Part shown: positions 1-7,585 of the stretch, in pieces | How positions within the stretch are numbered: the first letter of the stretch is position 1 | How the letters are laid out: every line of letters begins with the position of its first letter | Assembly (NCBI GenBank): GCA_019359175.1 | Contig: JAHHHU010000001.1 | Coordinates: forward strand, 248,001 to 312,000 | Length of the DNA: 64,000 nucleotides | From: Phormidium tanganyikae FI6-MK23 | GTDB lineage: Bacteria > Cyanobacteriota > Cyanobacteriia > Leptolyngbyales > Leptolyngbyaceae | Reading direction: 5' to 3' | Made by a program: the position numbers and the translations under genes | The notes under the pieces: model-generated | The model's database searches: none | Seen by the model: the letters and a program-made list of their open reading frames with translations, nothing else | Told to the model about the DNA's origin: nothing

Positions 1-40
1 CTGGACTGAGTTGCAGGAATGCCTTCCAGACCTGCCCTAA
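1..40 (+). CDS. possible 3' end of a gene cut by the window edge
   Basis: Frame 2 from the edge reads WTELQECLPDLP and then TAA at 38-40. It looks like a plausible protein tail, but 12 residues are too few to identify a family. It may be chance. Confidence 0.25.
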   Translation, partial: WTELQECLPDLP

Positions 41-389
41 ATTCGACAGTCATTGTTCACCATTGGCTGAATTTTAAAGTCACAAGTTAACTTATCAGAT
101 CCGTTGCCCAGCTTTGTAGTGTAGCTACCAGACAAAGCGCGATCGCTGAAATCTCTACAGGGCTTCTCACGTTCTTAAATAACATACTTTCGTGCTTAAA
201 ATCACAAAAAATCGATATGGATCTGTGAACATTTGCAGTTTTTTATAAAAGGGAATACTATTTAATTAGAAAGCTTTACATCTTGACGAAATTGCATCTA
301 CCCCCTAGCCAACTGACTCTCTTCTCGACCTGGTTTCTGATCGGAAGAAGCTATTTGGCAATTTTTTATATTCGATCGTAAGGAGTTTT
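41..389. other. intergenic region upstream of the first complete gene
   Basis: No convincing gene. It holds one full HIP1 octamer at 139-146, an AT-rich stretch around 235-275 that could contain a promoter (a TACTAT hexamer near 256), and a strong ribosome-binding site AAGGAG at 380-385, four bases before the ATG at 390. No terminator hairpin is obvious. Confidence 0.5.
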
Positions 390-731
390 ATGCCTCACAA
401 AATGTCTCAAAATCACAAATACCAAACGGCTCAGAAAGACCATCGCGCTCATCAACGCTATCGTGACGACGCTCCGAAAACGATGCTGACTCGACTGATC
501 GAGCAAGATGCTCCCCTCTTCTCTCATAGCCAACTCGTACTGATGTACGGATTCTTCCAAGCAGAGATGGCTCCCGAAGCCAACCAAGGCGTTGCTTCCT
601 GGATCAAAGATTGCATTCGACAGTATGGATTACCGAGCCTTGTCCGGTTTGATTCTCACCGTCGCGCTCAAATCTTCCGACGAGATCAGTTTCAACCTTG
701 GCTTGAACCATTGATGGATCAAGCTTGCTAA
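390..731 (+). CDS. hypothetical protein, 113 aa
   Basis: I do not recognise the family. The start is well supported: AAGGAG lies four bases upstream of the ATG. The first 30 residues are very rich in His, Gln, Lys and Arg, suggesting a disordered basic tail. The remainder (about residues 33-113) is a compact mixed helical domain with the segment SWIKDCIRQYGLPSLVRFD and a basic stretch (HRRAQIFRRDQF) before the C-terminus. There is no signal peptide or membrane segment, so it is probably cytoplasmic. It stands alone, about 180 bp upstream of the deaminase gene. A small nucleic-acid-binding protein is possible from its charge, but that is only a guess. Confidence 0.7.
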   Translation: MPHKMSQNHKYQTAQKDHRAHQRYRDDAPKTMLTRLIEQDAPLFSHSQLVLMYGFFQAEMAPEANQGVASWIKDCIRQYGLPSLVRFDSHRRAQIFRRDQFQPWLEPLMDQAC

Positions 732-911
732 AGTTTCAGCCCCGAACGCAAGTTGTTAGCGCTACATCAGCTTGGGAACGCAGAGAATACGACTGGAAGC
801 TAACACTTGAAATCTAAGGTTTGAGTTTCTGAAAATTTGCACAATTCAGCACCTTTTGGAGTCGATCGAATCCGCTAGAGTGGGCGAAGAGATCTTCGCG
901 GTGCTGGGATT

Positions 912-2171
912 ATGCCGAATTATGACCTTCTGCTTCGTCACTGTCAGTTACTTCGATCGCCGGACGTTTCCGAATTAGTGGATGTTGCGATTCATGCGGG
1001 TGAGATTGTCGAGATTGCCCCTCACATTGAAGCAACAGCGGAGATGGAACTAGAAATTCAAGCGCGTCTAGTCAGTCCCCCGTTTGTGGAATCGCACATT
1101 CACTTAGACTCTGCTCTCACAGCAGGTGGACCCCGCTGGAACCAAAGCGGCACATTGTTTGAGGGCATCGAGATTTGGCGAGAACGCAAGCAAAACCTCT
1201 CGCTAGAAGACGTGAAACAAAGAGCGATCGAGACTCTGAAACAGCAGGCGTTGCAGGGGGTTCTTTTTGTGCGAAGTCATGCGGATGTGAGTGAGGCAAG
1301 CTTAACGGCGCTCAAAGCCTTGCTTGAAGTCCGTGAGGAAGTAAAAGATTGGATTACGTTACAAGTCGTCGCTTTTCCCCAAGACGGTATCTATGGCGGG
1401 GCGAAGAATGATGAATTGATCGAGGAAGCGATGCGATTGGGGGCGGATGTCGTTGGAGGCATTCCGCACTATGAACTGACGCGCGAGGATGGAGTGCGGT
1501 CGGTTAATCGAATCTTTGACCTGGCGGAAAAGTACGATCGCTTAATCGACATCCACTGTGATGAAATCGACGACGATCAATCCCGATTTTTAGAAGTCGT
1601 TGCCGCCTGTGCGATTCGTACCGAAATGGGGTCGAAAGTTAGTGCGAGTCACACGACTGCATTTGGTTCTTATAACAATGCGTATGCGTTCAAACTCCTC
1701 GGCTTTCTCAAACGCACACAGCTCAATTTCATCTCCAACCCACTGATCAACATTACGCTGCAAGGTCGGACTGATACTTATCCCAAACGGCGCGGCGTAA
1801 CGCGAGTAAAAGAACTCTGGCAACAAGGAATGAATGTGAGCTTGGGTCACGATTGCGTTCAAGATCCTTGGTACTCACTAGGGACAGGCAATATGCTTGA
1901 TGTGGCATCAATGGCAATTCACGTCTGCCAAATGACCGGAAGAGATGAGATGGATGCGTGTTACGACATGGTGACTTGGGGCGGCGCGAAGACTTTGAAC
2001 ATTGCAGATCAGTATGGTGTTGAGGTGAGCAAGCCTGCAAATTTGATTGTGTTGGATGCGATCGACAGATACGATGCAATTCGCCGACGTGCCACGGTGC
2101 AATATGTCATTTCTCAAGGCAAACTCTTGGCACAGACTGAGCCGCCTAAACCAAAATGGCGCGGGAATTAG
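912..2171 (+). CDS. codA: CodA-family cytosine deaminase, predicted 5-methylcytosine type
   Basis: A 419-aa amidohydrolase that aligns along its length with E. coli cytosine deaminase CodA, which hydrolyses cytosine to uracil and ammonia in pyrimidine salvage. Visible metal and catalytic residues are His62 and His64 (HIHLD), His215 and Glu218 (IHCDE), His247 (SHTTAF) and Asp314 (GHD). The numbering is offset by one from E. coli. The residue after the metal-binding Asp is Cys315 (GHDCV), whereas E. coli has Asp314 (GHDDV). From memory, CodA homologues lacking that Asp were shown to deaminate 5-methylcytosine to thymine. I therefore infer a base-salvage enzyme that may prefer 5-methylcytosine. 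There is no signal peptide, so it is cytoplasmic. No permease gene such as codB is adjacent, and the gene appears monocistronic. Confidence 0.93.
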   Translation: MPNYDLLLRHCQLLRSPDVSELVDVAIHAGEIVEIAPHIEATAEMELEIQARLVSPPFVESHIHLDSALTAGGPRWNQSGTLFEGIEIWRERKQNLSLEDVKQRAIETLKQQALQGVLFVRSHADVSEASLTALKALLEVREEVKDWITLQVVAFPQDGIYGGAKNDELIEEAMRLGADVVGGIPHYELTREDGVRSVNRIFDLAEKYDRLIDIHCDEIDDDQSRFLEVVAACAIRTEMGSKVSASHTTAFGSYNNAYAFKLLGFLKRTQLNFISNPLINITLQGRTDTYPKRRGVTRVKELWQQGMNVSLGHDCVQDPWYSLGTGNMLDVASMAIHVCQMTGRDEMDACYDMVTWGGAKTLNIADQYGVEVSKPANLIVLDAIDRYDAIRRRATVQYVISQGKLLAQTEPPKPKWRGN

Positions 2172-2262
2172 AAGACTGTGCTTTTGTGCAAGTGACGCAG
2201 CAGATTGTAGCTGTTGATGTTACGCTGCTCTAAACTTAGAGGAGTCAAGTCTAGATAAAACT

Positions 2263-2493
2263 ATGAGCTATCAGGAAATTATCACGATCGAGCCAGACAA
2301 ACGGGGCGGAAAACCCTGCATCCGACGAATGAGAATCACTGTTTACGATGTCTTAGGCTGGTTAGCGACTGGAATGTCTCATGCTGAAATTCTAGAGGAC
2401 TTTCCCGAACTGACAGAAGCAGACATCCGAGCTTGTTTAGAATTTGCTGCCGATCGTGATCATCGCCTAGTTGCTTCAGTGGGTGCTGCTTGA
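2263..2493 (+). CDS. DUF433 family protein, antitoxin-like
   Basis: A 76-aa protein with the DUF433 signature: an ITIEPDKRGGKPCIRRMRI start, then a helix-turn-helix-like stretch (TVYDVLGWLATGMSHAEILEDFPELTEADIRA, residues about 27-58). DUF433 proteins are usually encoded just before DUF5615 PIN-like proteins and are thought to be the antitoxin and DNA-binding half. Here the stop overlaps the start of the DUF5615 frame (TTGA at 2490-2493), the usual translational coupling. The reading frame is intact. Because the downstream partner is frameshifted, this protein may now be an orphan. Confidence 0.85.
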   Translation: MSYQEIITIEPDKRGGKPCIRRMRITVYDVLGWLATGMSHAEILEDFPELTEADIRACLEFAADRDHRLVASVGAA

Positions 2494-2821
2494 AACTTCT
2501 CTTCGATAAAATTTGAGCCGAAAGTTAGTGAATCGATTGGCAGACATTTTTCCTAATTCCAGTCATGTTCAGTTTCATCAAATGGCAGAAGAAACGGATA
2601 CGGAAATCTGGGAATTCGCGAAAGCAAATGACTTTTGTATTGTGACTCAGGATGCAGATTTTGCTGAACGAAGTCGTTTGTATGGTTCACCGCCTAAAGT
2701 TGTATGGCTTCGATGCGGGAATGCACCGTCTCAGCAAGTGGAAGATTTGATTCAGGCTGGAGCAAAAGCAATCCAAGAGTTGCTCGATAATCGCAACTTG
2801 CATTGTCTAGAGTTGCAGTAA
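2490..2821 (+). pseudogene. DUF5615 PIN-like toxin gene, frameshifted near its 5' end
   Basis: The family normally begins KLLFDENLS, where the Asp belongs to the PIN-like active site. From TTG at 2490 the frame reads LKLLFDKI and stops at TGA 2514. One base shifted, from 2508, it reads ENLSRKLV and continues for about 105 codons to TAA at 2821, with the later conserved acidic motifs (ANDFCIVTQDADFAERS). Restoring one G after the GAT at 2505-2507 rebuilds KLLFDENLSRKLVNRL exactly, so a single-base deletion is the simplest explanation. A protein starting at the internal TTG 2513 would lack the first active-site Asp. Alternatives are programmed slippage on the short A run at 2508-2510 or a sequencing error. 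Confidence 0.8.
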
Positions 2822-2958
2822 GACGAGCAAAATTTGCGATCGAAGGGCGTGGAACTTCAGAAGCTTCTATTTCTCTTAAAGCAACTCAATCGTATTCAAA
2901 GTAGATCAGTGACGCTGTAGTCTTGGCAGTAGCCGACCAACAGTATCTGGGATGAATC

Positions 2959-3237
2959 CTAATCCTCTGTCAAACTGCAAAACTCATCGGTCGTTAGCAA
3001 CAGTTCGCCGTATTCTGGAACCCATGCAAGCCATTGATTTTCTGCACATTGGCAGAGTAGCCAAGCTTGATCGAAACTGTAAGCAGTGGGCGGATTGAAT
3101 AAATCCACCCACATCGACGGCATGAAGCGAGGGGCACAGGGAATCGATCGAAGCGTCTCCCATGCAGTGGTGGTGGGAGTGCCGGGCACGTACCCGTGGA
3201 GCGAAGCTGCCGTAGAAATTTCTGAGTCAAGTGACAT
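2959..3237 (-). CDS. hypothetical protein, 92 aa
   Basis: No family recognised. I take the start at the Met giving MSLDSEISTAASLHGYVPGTP; a start 12 codons further upstream (3273) is also open. The protein is rich in Trp, Pro and Cys (WVDLFNPP, WLLCQCAENQWLAWVPEYGE) and ends in an acidic tail, suggesting a small soluble domain. No membrane segment is seen. It stands alone, antisense to its neighbours. Small proteins of this type are common in cyanobacteria, but no function is assigned. Confidence 0.55.
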   Translation of the reverse strand: MSLDSEISTAASLHGYVPGTPTTTAWETLRSIPCAPRFMPSMWVDLFNPPTAYSFDQAWLLCQCAENQWLAWVPEYGELLLTTDEFCSLTED

Positions 3238-3510
3238 AACCAAATCCTCCGAAGCGAAGTAGCAACGACCCAAAATCGAAGCCGTTATAGAACAATCTGT
3301 AGCTTATGATACTGTTTCTGTCTCTCAGCGGAAGAGCTTGTAGCAGAAATTTACGTTGCAGGAGACACCCGGCGGCAAGTGACGCAACAGTACCCGACTA
3401 GGCACTGTGAAAGCAGAAATATTTTTCCACAATTTGAATAGAAAGTCTCAAGCAGAGCTAAGAGCCTCTCCGACGATTCACGTTAGCTATTCAATTTGGA
3501 GTTTTGCACT

Positions 3511-4353
3511 ATGGAAGTTTCGACCTTTGAACTACTTGTCAAGCGAATCGCGCCGAGAATGGCATTGCCGCCAGCAGAGCGACCCGTTGCTCGTCGCGTC
3601 GTGCAAGGTTATTTTCTGACCCTTTCTAATCTAGAAGCGATCGATTTGAGATACCGTTTAGAGTTTCGCATTAGCTTACCCGACAATCCAAGTCAGGCGG
3701 ATGCTGTCACTCGCGTTCTGGAAGGCAATACGTTCTTGATTTACGACATTGCTGGAGCAAACACTATCCTGACTCTGACGCGCGTTGGCACGACAGGACG
3801 ATACATCAGTCAGGAATTTGTAATTCCCGCTCAGAAGACGGCTTCGATCGAGTTGCTGCCCGATGTCCGATTTGCGGCTGAGGACGACCCTACGCTGGAA
3901 ATTCGCGGTTTTGCTTCGCTACTTTTGCCTCGCGTGTTTACAGGTACAACAGCGATCGAGCGATTGATTGGTAGACCTCAGAGTCCGCGCCCAGTTAAGG
4001 TGCTGCTCAATGCTGAAGTGCGCGGCACGTTCCTACCCAATGATTTTCCAGCAAATTCTGCCAGCACTGATTTCGATCAAATCAATTACTCACTGGCGCT
4101 TGCGAGCGGCAAAGCGTTGAATGAAATTGTTTCTGAACCGCCCAGAGTTTTGGTTCCGGGTAGCCCGATCGGGCTGGAACTTGCTCCGGGTGCAGTCAGA
4201 ATGACATCTACTACGCCGGACAGCACTGCAGTGGATTTGGGGGCGATGATTGCTGGATTGCTCACAGCTAGCAACGGTAATGGGACAAGCTTGGAGTCAC
4301 TGAATGGATCGTTGGCGGAGTTGAGTCTGCCTTTAACCGTAACTGGAACATAA
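3511..4353 (+). CDS. hypothetical protein, 280 aa
   Basis: No family recognised. The ATG at 3511 is chosen because GGAG at 3498-3501 sits nine bases upstream. An in-frame TTG at 3496 overlaps that site and is unlikely. The protein looks mostly beta-stranded, with alternating hydrophobic residues (YFLTLSNLEAIDLRYRLEFRI, then FLIYDIAGANTILTLTRVG), consistent with a beta-sandwich, and has a Gly/Ser/Asn-rich C-terminal region. There is no signal peptide or transmembrane helix. A hairpin terminator follows at 4397-4432, so it is probably transcribed alone. A role in a multi-protein surface or storage structure is possible but unsupported. Confidence 0.7.
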   Translation: MEVSTFELLVKRIAPRMALPPAERPVARRVVQGYFLTLSNLEAIDLRYRLEFRISLPDNPSQADAVTRVLEGNTFLIYDIAGANTILTLTRVGTTGRYISQEFVIPAQKTASIELLPDVRFAAEDDPTLEIRGFASLLLPRVFTGTTAIERLIGRPQSPRPVKVLLNAEVRGTFLPNDFPANSASTDFDQINYSLALASGKALNEIVSEPPRVLVPGSPIGLELAPGAVRMTSTTPDSTAVDLGAMIAGLLTASNGNGTSLESLNGSLAELSLPLTVTGT

Positions 4354-4396
4354 TCGCGACAGCGTTGTTTTTTGAGTTCGGGAGTCTAGCTAAACG

Positions 4397-4432
4397 GTTG
4401 ACGGTGAATAATTGCCGTCAACTCCTTTCTTT
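4397..4432 (+). terminator. intrinsic terminator
   Basis: A perfect 8-bp stem, GTTGACGG (4397-4404) with CCGTCAAC (4415-4422), encloses a 10-base loop and is followed by a pyrimidine- and T-rich tail. It ends the transcript of the 280-aa hypothetical gene. Confidence 0.75.
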
Positions 4433-4447
4433 CTCTAGAGGTGTGCA

Positions 4448-5434
4448 ATGGGCGAATTTCACTTCAGACCGCTTTGTCATAGTTGGGTAGCATTGCATCC
4501 TCATCCCAGAGGGGTTGTTCAGTTCATCGGTGGTGCTTTTTTTGGTTCGTTTCCGACAGTTGCTTATCGATATTTGCTGCGATCGATATTCGAGGCGGGT
4601 TACACAGTTGTTGCATTGCCGTTTCGGTTTAGTTTTCGTCATTGGTCGCTAGCAATCGAGCTTCTAAAAGAGCAAGATGCACTCAGACAAGAACTCGCCG
4701 CGATCGCAAAGCATCTTAACTATGATCACGAACTCTACCAGGATAAAACGAACTACTACTGGGTGGGTCACAGTTTAGGATGTAAGTACATTGCGTTGCT
4801 AGAGTTGTTAAGCAGTGAGCAATGGCAGGAGATTTTGCCTCATTGTGTGGAAGCCCATCAGATTGAGGAAGTTAAACAAGCGATCGAGCGTCTTTCAATG
4901 GATTCCGTTTCGATTAAAGGTCAGCCATCGCTGTTGCTTGCTCCTGATATTTCTGATACTGAAAGTGCGATTCCTGTTCGATTTCTGGCACAGCTTTTAG
5001 ACAAGCTCAAACTTGGTGTATTGCAGACACGCGCTCAAACTCAGTGCTTAATCGAGCAAAGTGATTTATTTAATTTGACGGGTTTGATTTCTTTCGATCG
5101 AGATACGATCGCCGGAAGCCTCGCCAATTCCCAGCGACAACCTTTGAGCCAGAACGATGTGTTGTGGTTTTTGTTCCAGCTCAAACAGCGCCACTATCCT
5201 TTATTACATCAAGAGCTAGCAGGTAAACATTTAGCACCTGTCGGGGTTCAAATCGATAGATGGGTGGTGGACTTTAACCCCTGGGATAAGTTTGCAGAGC
5301 CGATCTCGGGTCGTACATTAGAAGCGATCGTGCTTCAGTTTCTCGATCGTCTACGTCAAAGACAACAGCGATTAGAACCATCAAACAGCGTTACAATCGA
5401 ACCAAATATGCATATGCGTCAGAGTTCACGATGA
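4448..5434 (+). CDS. DUF1350 family alpha/beta-hydrolase-like protein
   Basis: A 328-aa protein matching DUF1350, found in cyanobacteria and plant plastids. It has an alpha/beta-hydrolase pattern: an N-terminal beta region with VVQFIGGAFFGS (residues about 24-35), and the nucleophile elbow GHSLGCK at about residues 103-109. The Ser in GHSLG is intact, so a serine-hydrolase (lipase or esterase-like) activity is possible, but I know of no established substrate. AGAGG at 4436-4440 supports the ATG at 4448. Its stop overlaps the start of the Uma2 gene by four bases (ATGA), so the two are probably co-transcribed. It is predicted soluble. Confidence 0.85.
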   Translation: MGEFHFRPLCHSWVALHPHPRGVVQFIGGAFFGSFPTVAYRYLLRSIFEAGYTVVALPFRFSFRHWSLAIELLKEQDALRQELAAIAKHLNYDHELYQDKTNYYWVGHSLGCKYIALLELLSSEQWQEILPHCVEAHQIEEVKQAIERLSMDSVSIKGQPSLLLAPDISDTESAIPVRFLAQLLDKLKLGVLQTRAQTQCLIEQSDLFNLTGLISFDRDTIAGSLANSQRQPLSQNDVLWFLFQLKQRHYPLLHQELAGKHLAPVGVQIDRWVVDFNPWDKFAEPISGRTLEAIVLQFLDRLRQRQQRLEPSNSVTIEPNMHMRQSSR

Positions 5435-5973
5435 AAACGTTGGCGAAATGGTCGATCGAGGAATATCACCGCATGATTGAGGCGGGAGTGTTGTGCGATC
5501 GTTCGGTGGAACTGTTGGCAGGTGAGATTGTTGAAATGAGTCCAGAAACACCGATCCATTACAGAACCGCAAAACGAGGAGCTAAATATTTAGAGCAGTT
5601 GCTTGAGGGACGCGCAGAAGTTCGATTTAACGGGCCGATTACGCTGGCGAATTCTGAACCTGAGCCAGATATCGCGATCGTACAGTTACCGGAGGAACAA
5701 TACCGAGATCAACATCCCAATGCTGCACACATCTATTTCCTGATTGAAGTTGCAAAAACCAGTTTGAAGAAAGATACCGATTTGAAAGCTACGATTTATG
5801 CGACTGCTGGAATTCAAGAATATTGGGTTCTGAATTTAGCGGCTCGACACATCTTCGTATTTCAAGAACCTCAAAACGGAAAGTATCAAACAGAGCGAAT
5901 TTTAACTTCAGGAACGATCGTACCCTTGGCATTTCCAGAGATTGCGATATCGATCAATCAGCTTTTAGAATAA
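5431..5973 (+). CDS. Uma2 family (DUF820) restriction-endonuclease-like protein
   Basis: A 180-aa member of the Uma2/DUF820 family, hugely expanded in cyanobacteria, with a PD-(D/E)XK nuclease fold. Visible motifs are EPEPDIAIV (the Asp of the fold), then FLIEVAKTSLKKDTDLKATIYATAGIQEYWVLN, which carries the acidic residue and Lys pattern of the active site. The fold is established for the family; the biological role is not, and many copies sit beside unrelated genes. It overlaps the DUF1350 gene by four bases (ATGA), so it is probably translationally coupled. The frame is full length and intact. Confidence 0.9.
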   Translation: MKTLAKWSIEEYHRMIEAGVLCDRSVELLAGEIVEMSPETPIHYRTAKRGAKYLEQLLEGRAEVRFNGPITLANSEPEPDIAIVQLPEEQYRDQHPNAAHIYFLIEVAKTSLKKDTDLKATIYATAGIQEYWVLNLAARHIFVFQEPQNGKYQTERILTSGTIVPLAFPEIAISINQLLE

Positions 5974-6024
5974 CCAGCTTTTATGGGCATTTTGAAATAG
6001 TTGATATCGACGAATGCTCTCAAC

Positions 6025-6630
6025 ATGGAAATTCAGATTCGATTAGGGTCATCTGACGATTTACAAAAACTTCTTGAACTACAAACGCTTTCGCTCAGAG
6101 CAATACTTGCTGACACCTATCCTTCTCAACAACTTGCTGCCCTGGTAGCAAGTCAGTCGCTTGGAAGACAGGCGAGTTCAGAATCTCTGTTTGTTGCAGA
6201 GGTGAATGGTGAAGTGGTTGGATTTTCGGCACTCTCAGATCTGATGCCTTACGTTACAGGCATCTATGTACATCCTGATTGGATACGACGCGGCATTGGA
6301 GCAACATTGCTGCGGGCTGTTGAAGAAGCGGCAGTTCAGAAAAGATTTCAGGTCTTAAAAGTGTTTACTTCACCCACGATCGCGCTTTTCTATCAGTCTC
6401 AAGGGTATCAATTGCAACAAGGAGTTAATTCCTGGACGCGCAACAGGATTGAGGAAAAGGTTGGCGTTTCTTGTGAGTTTCTAGAAAAGCGGTTGATTGA
6501 GTCTACTCGCTTCAACTGGAAGTGGGCATCTGCTTTCCTAGCGCTGCTTTTAGTCCTGTTTGGAATGCAAATGTATCATCAACAGCGAAACAAGCTGCTT
6601 GAATTTGAGCAGTTTAATCGATCGATTTAA
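6025..6630 (+). CDS. GNAT N-acetyltransferase with C-terminal membrane anchor
   Basis: A 201-aa protein. Residues 1-140 form a GNAT domain: beta strand FVAEVNGEVVGFSAL (56-70), YVTGIYVHPDWIRRGIGATLL (76-96) containing the acetyl-CoA pyrophosphate loop RRGIGA, and the closing ALFYQSQGYQ. GNAT enzymes move an acetyl group from acetyl-CoA to an amine. Unusually, the C-terminus has one hydrophobic helix (about 166-183, WASAFLALLLVLFGMQMY) and a short charged tail, so the catalytic domain should be tethered to the inner face of a membrane. The ATG at 6025 gives a normal GNAT start; an in-frame TTG at 6001 would add eight residues. The substrate is unknown. Confidence 0.85.
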   Translation: MEIQIRLGSSDDLQKLLELQTLSLRAILADTYPSQQLAALVASQSLGRQASSESLFVAEVNGEVVGFSALSDLMPYVTGIYVHPDWIRRGIGATLLRAVEEAAVQKRFQVLKVFTSPTIALFYQSQGYQLQQGVNSWTRNRIEEKVGVSCEFLEKRLIESTRFNWKWASAFLALLLVLFGMQMYHQQRNKLLEFEQFNRSI

Positions 6631-6696
6631 GCAATCTGCTTTTGACTGCAAACTGGGGCGGTAGAATGGTGAAGCTTCAAATTCAGCCCCTCCACC

Positions 6697-7425
6697 ATGT
6701 CAGTTGGTCAAAAACTCTACGAAGGCAAAGCCAAAATCCTCTACAGCACCGACGATCTAGACGTGCTGCTGACCTACTTTAAAGATGATGCAACGGCGTT
6801 TAATGCTCAGAAGCGCGGCAGCATTCAGGGAAAAGGGGAAATTAACTGCGCGATCGCATCTCATCTTTTCAAATTGATGGAAAAGAACGGGATTCCGACG
6901 CATTTTCTCGATCGAACTTCTGGGAACGAAATGCGCGTGCGATCGGTCAAGATCATCCCATTAGAGGTCGTCGTCAGGAATATTGCCGCCGGGAGCCTCT
7001 GTCAACAGACAGGACTGAAGTTAGGGACGATACTTAATCCTCCTCTCGTCGAGTTCTACCTGAAGGATGATGCACTTGGCGATCCTTTGATTACGGTCGA
7101 TCGCTTACGGGTACTTGATCCAGCCTCCGCCAATCAAGTGGATCAATTAAGAAGCATGGCAACGCGGATCAATTCTGTGCTGCAATCCTTCTTTGAGCAA
7201 TGTGGCATTACGCTTGTTGACTTCAAACTCGAATTCGGTACTGATTCTCAAGGGCGGCTTCTACTTGCCGATGAAATCAGCCCAGATACTTGTCGGTTGT
7301 GGAACCAGGCGGAAACCGACCCCGATCGACGAGTTATGGACAAAGATCGCTTCCGTCGCGACCTCGGAAATGTGGAGGATGCGTATCGGCAAGTGATGGA
7401 AAGGGTACTGGAACAAACTGTATGA
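6697..7425 (+). CDS. purC: phosphoribosylaminoimidazole-succinocarboxamide synthase (SAICAR synthetase)
   Basis: A 242-aa enzyme of de novo purine synthesis joining CAIR and aspartate with ATP to give SAICAR. Diagnostic stretches are LYEGKAKILYSTDD at the N-terminus (nucleotide loop), VVVRNIAAGSL near residue 92, LVDFKLEFG, and LLADEISPDTCRLW near residue 190. Length is normal and the frame intact. It sits just upstream of the omp85-lpx genes, a neighbour order I have seen in other cyanobacteria. The 139-bp gap to omp85 contains a perfect palindrome and probably a separate promoter. The enzyme is cytoplasmic. Confidence 0.97.
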   Translation: MSVGQKLYEGKAKILYSTDDLDVLLTYFKDDATAFNAQKRGSIQGKGEINCAIASHLFKLMEKNGIPTHFLDRTSGNEMRVRSVKIIPLEVVVRNIAAGSLCQQTGLKLGTILNPPLVEFYLKDDALGDPLITVDRLRVLDPASANQVDQLRSMATRINSVLQSFFEQCGITLVDFKLEFGTDSQGRLLLADEISPDTCRLWNQAETDPDRRVMDKDRFRRDLGNVEDAYRQVMERVLEQTV

Positions 7426-7470
7426 TCGGACGAATTCGCATTAGCCAGTTCAAAATCAGTCCTACTTGAA

Positions 7471-7486
7471 TGAGTATCGATACTCA
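7471..7486. promoter_or_regulatory. perfect 16-bp palindrome upstream of omp85, candidate operator
   Basis: TGAGTATCGATACTCA is fully self-complementary. A TACAAT hexamer resembling a -10 box begins at 7495, and the Omp85 start lies 80-100 bases downstream. A dimeric regulator binding just upstream of or over the promoter would fit. The stem has no loop bases, so it is a poor RNA hairpin and not a terminator. Confidence 0.5.
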
Positions 7487-7585
7487 GGGTGCGGTACAAT
7501 CTTGCCGTTTAATCGGAATCAGTGTGATATTGTTGTGTCTGCCTTGAGCAGAAAGTGTGAGGACGTGCGAAAAACTGTGAATACT

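Noticed and set aside
5431-5973. Uma2 gene as part of a restriction system or transposon
   Set aside because: No methylase, transposase or terminal repeats nearby; the family is common as isolated copies in cyanobacteria.
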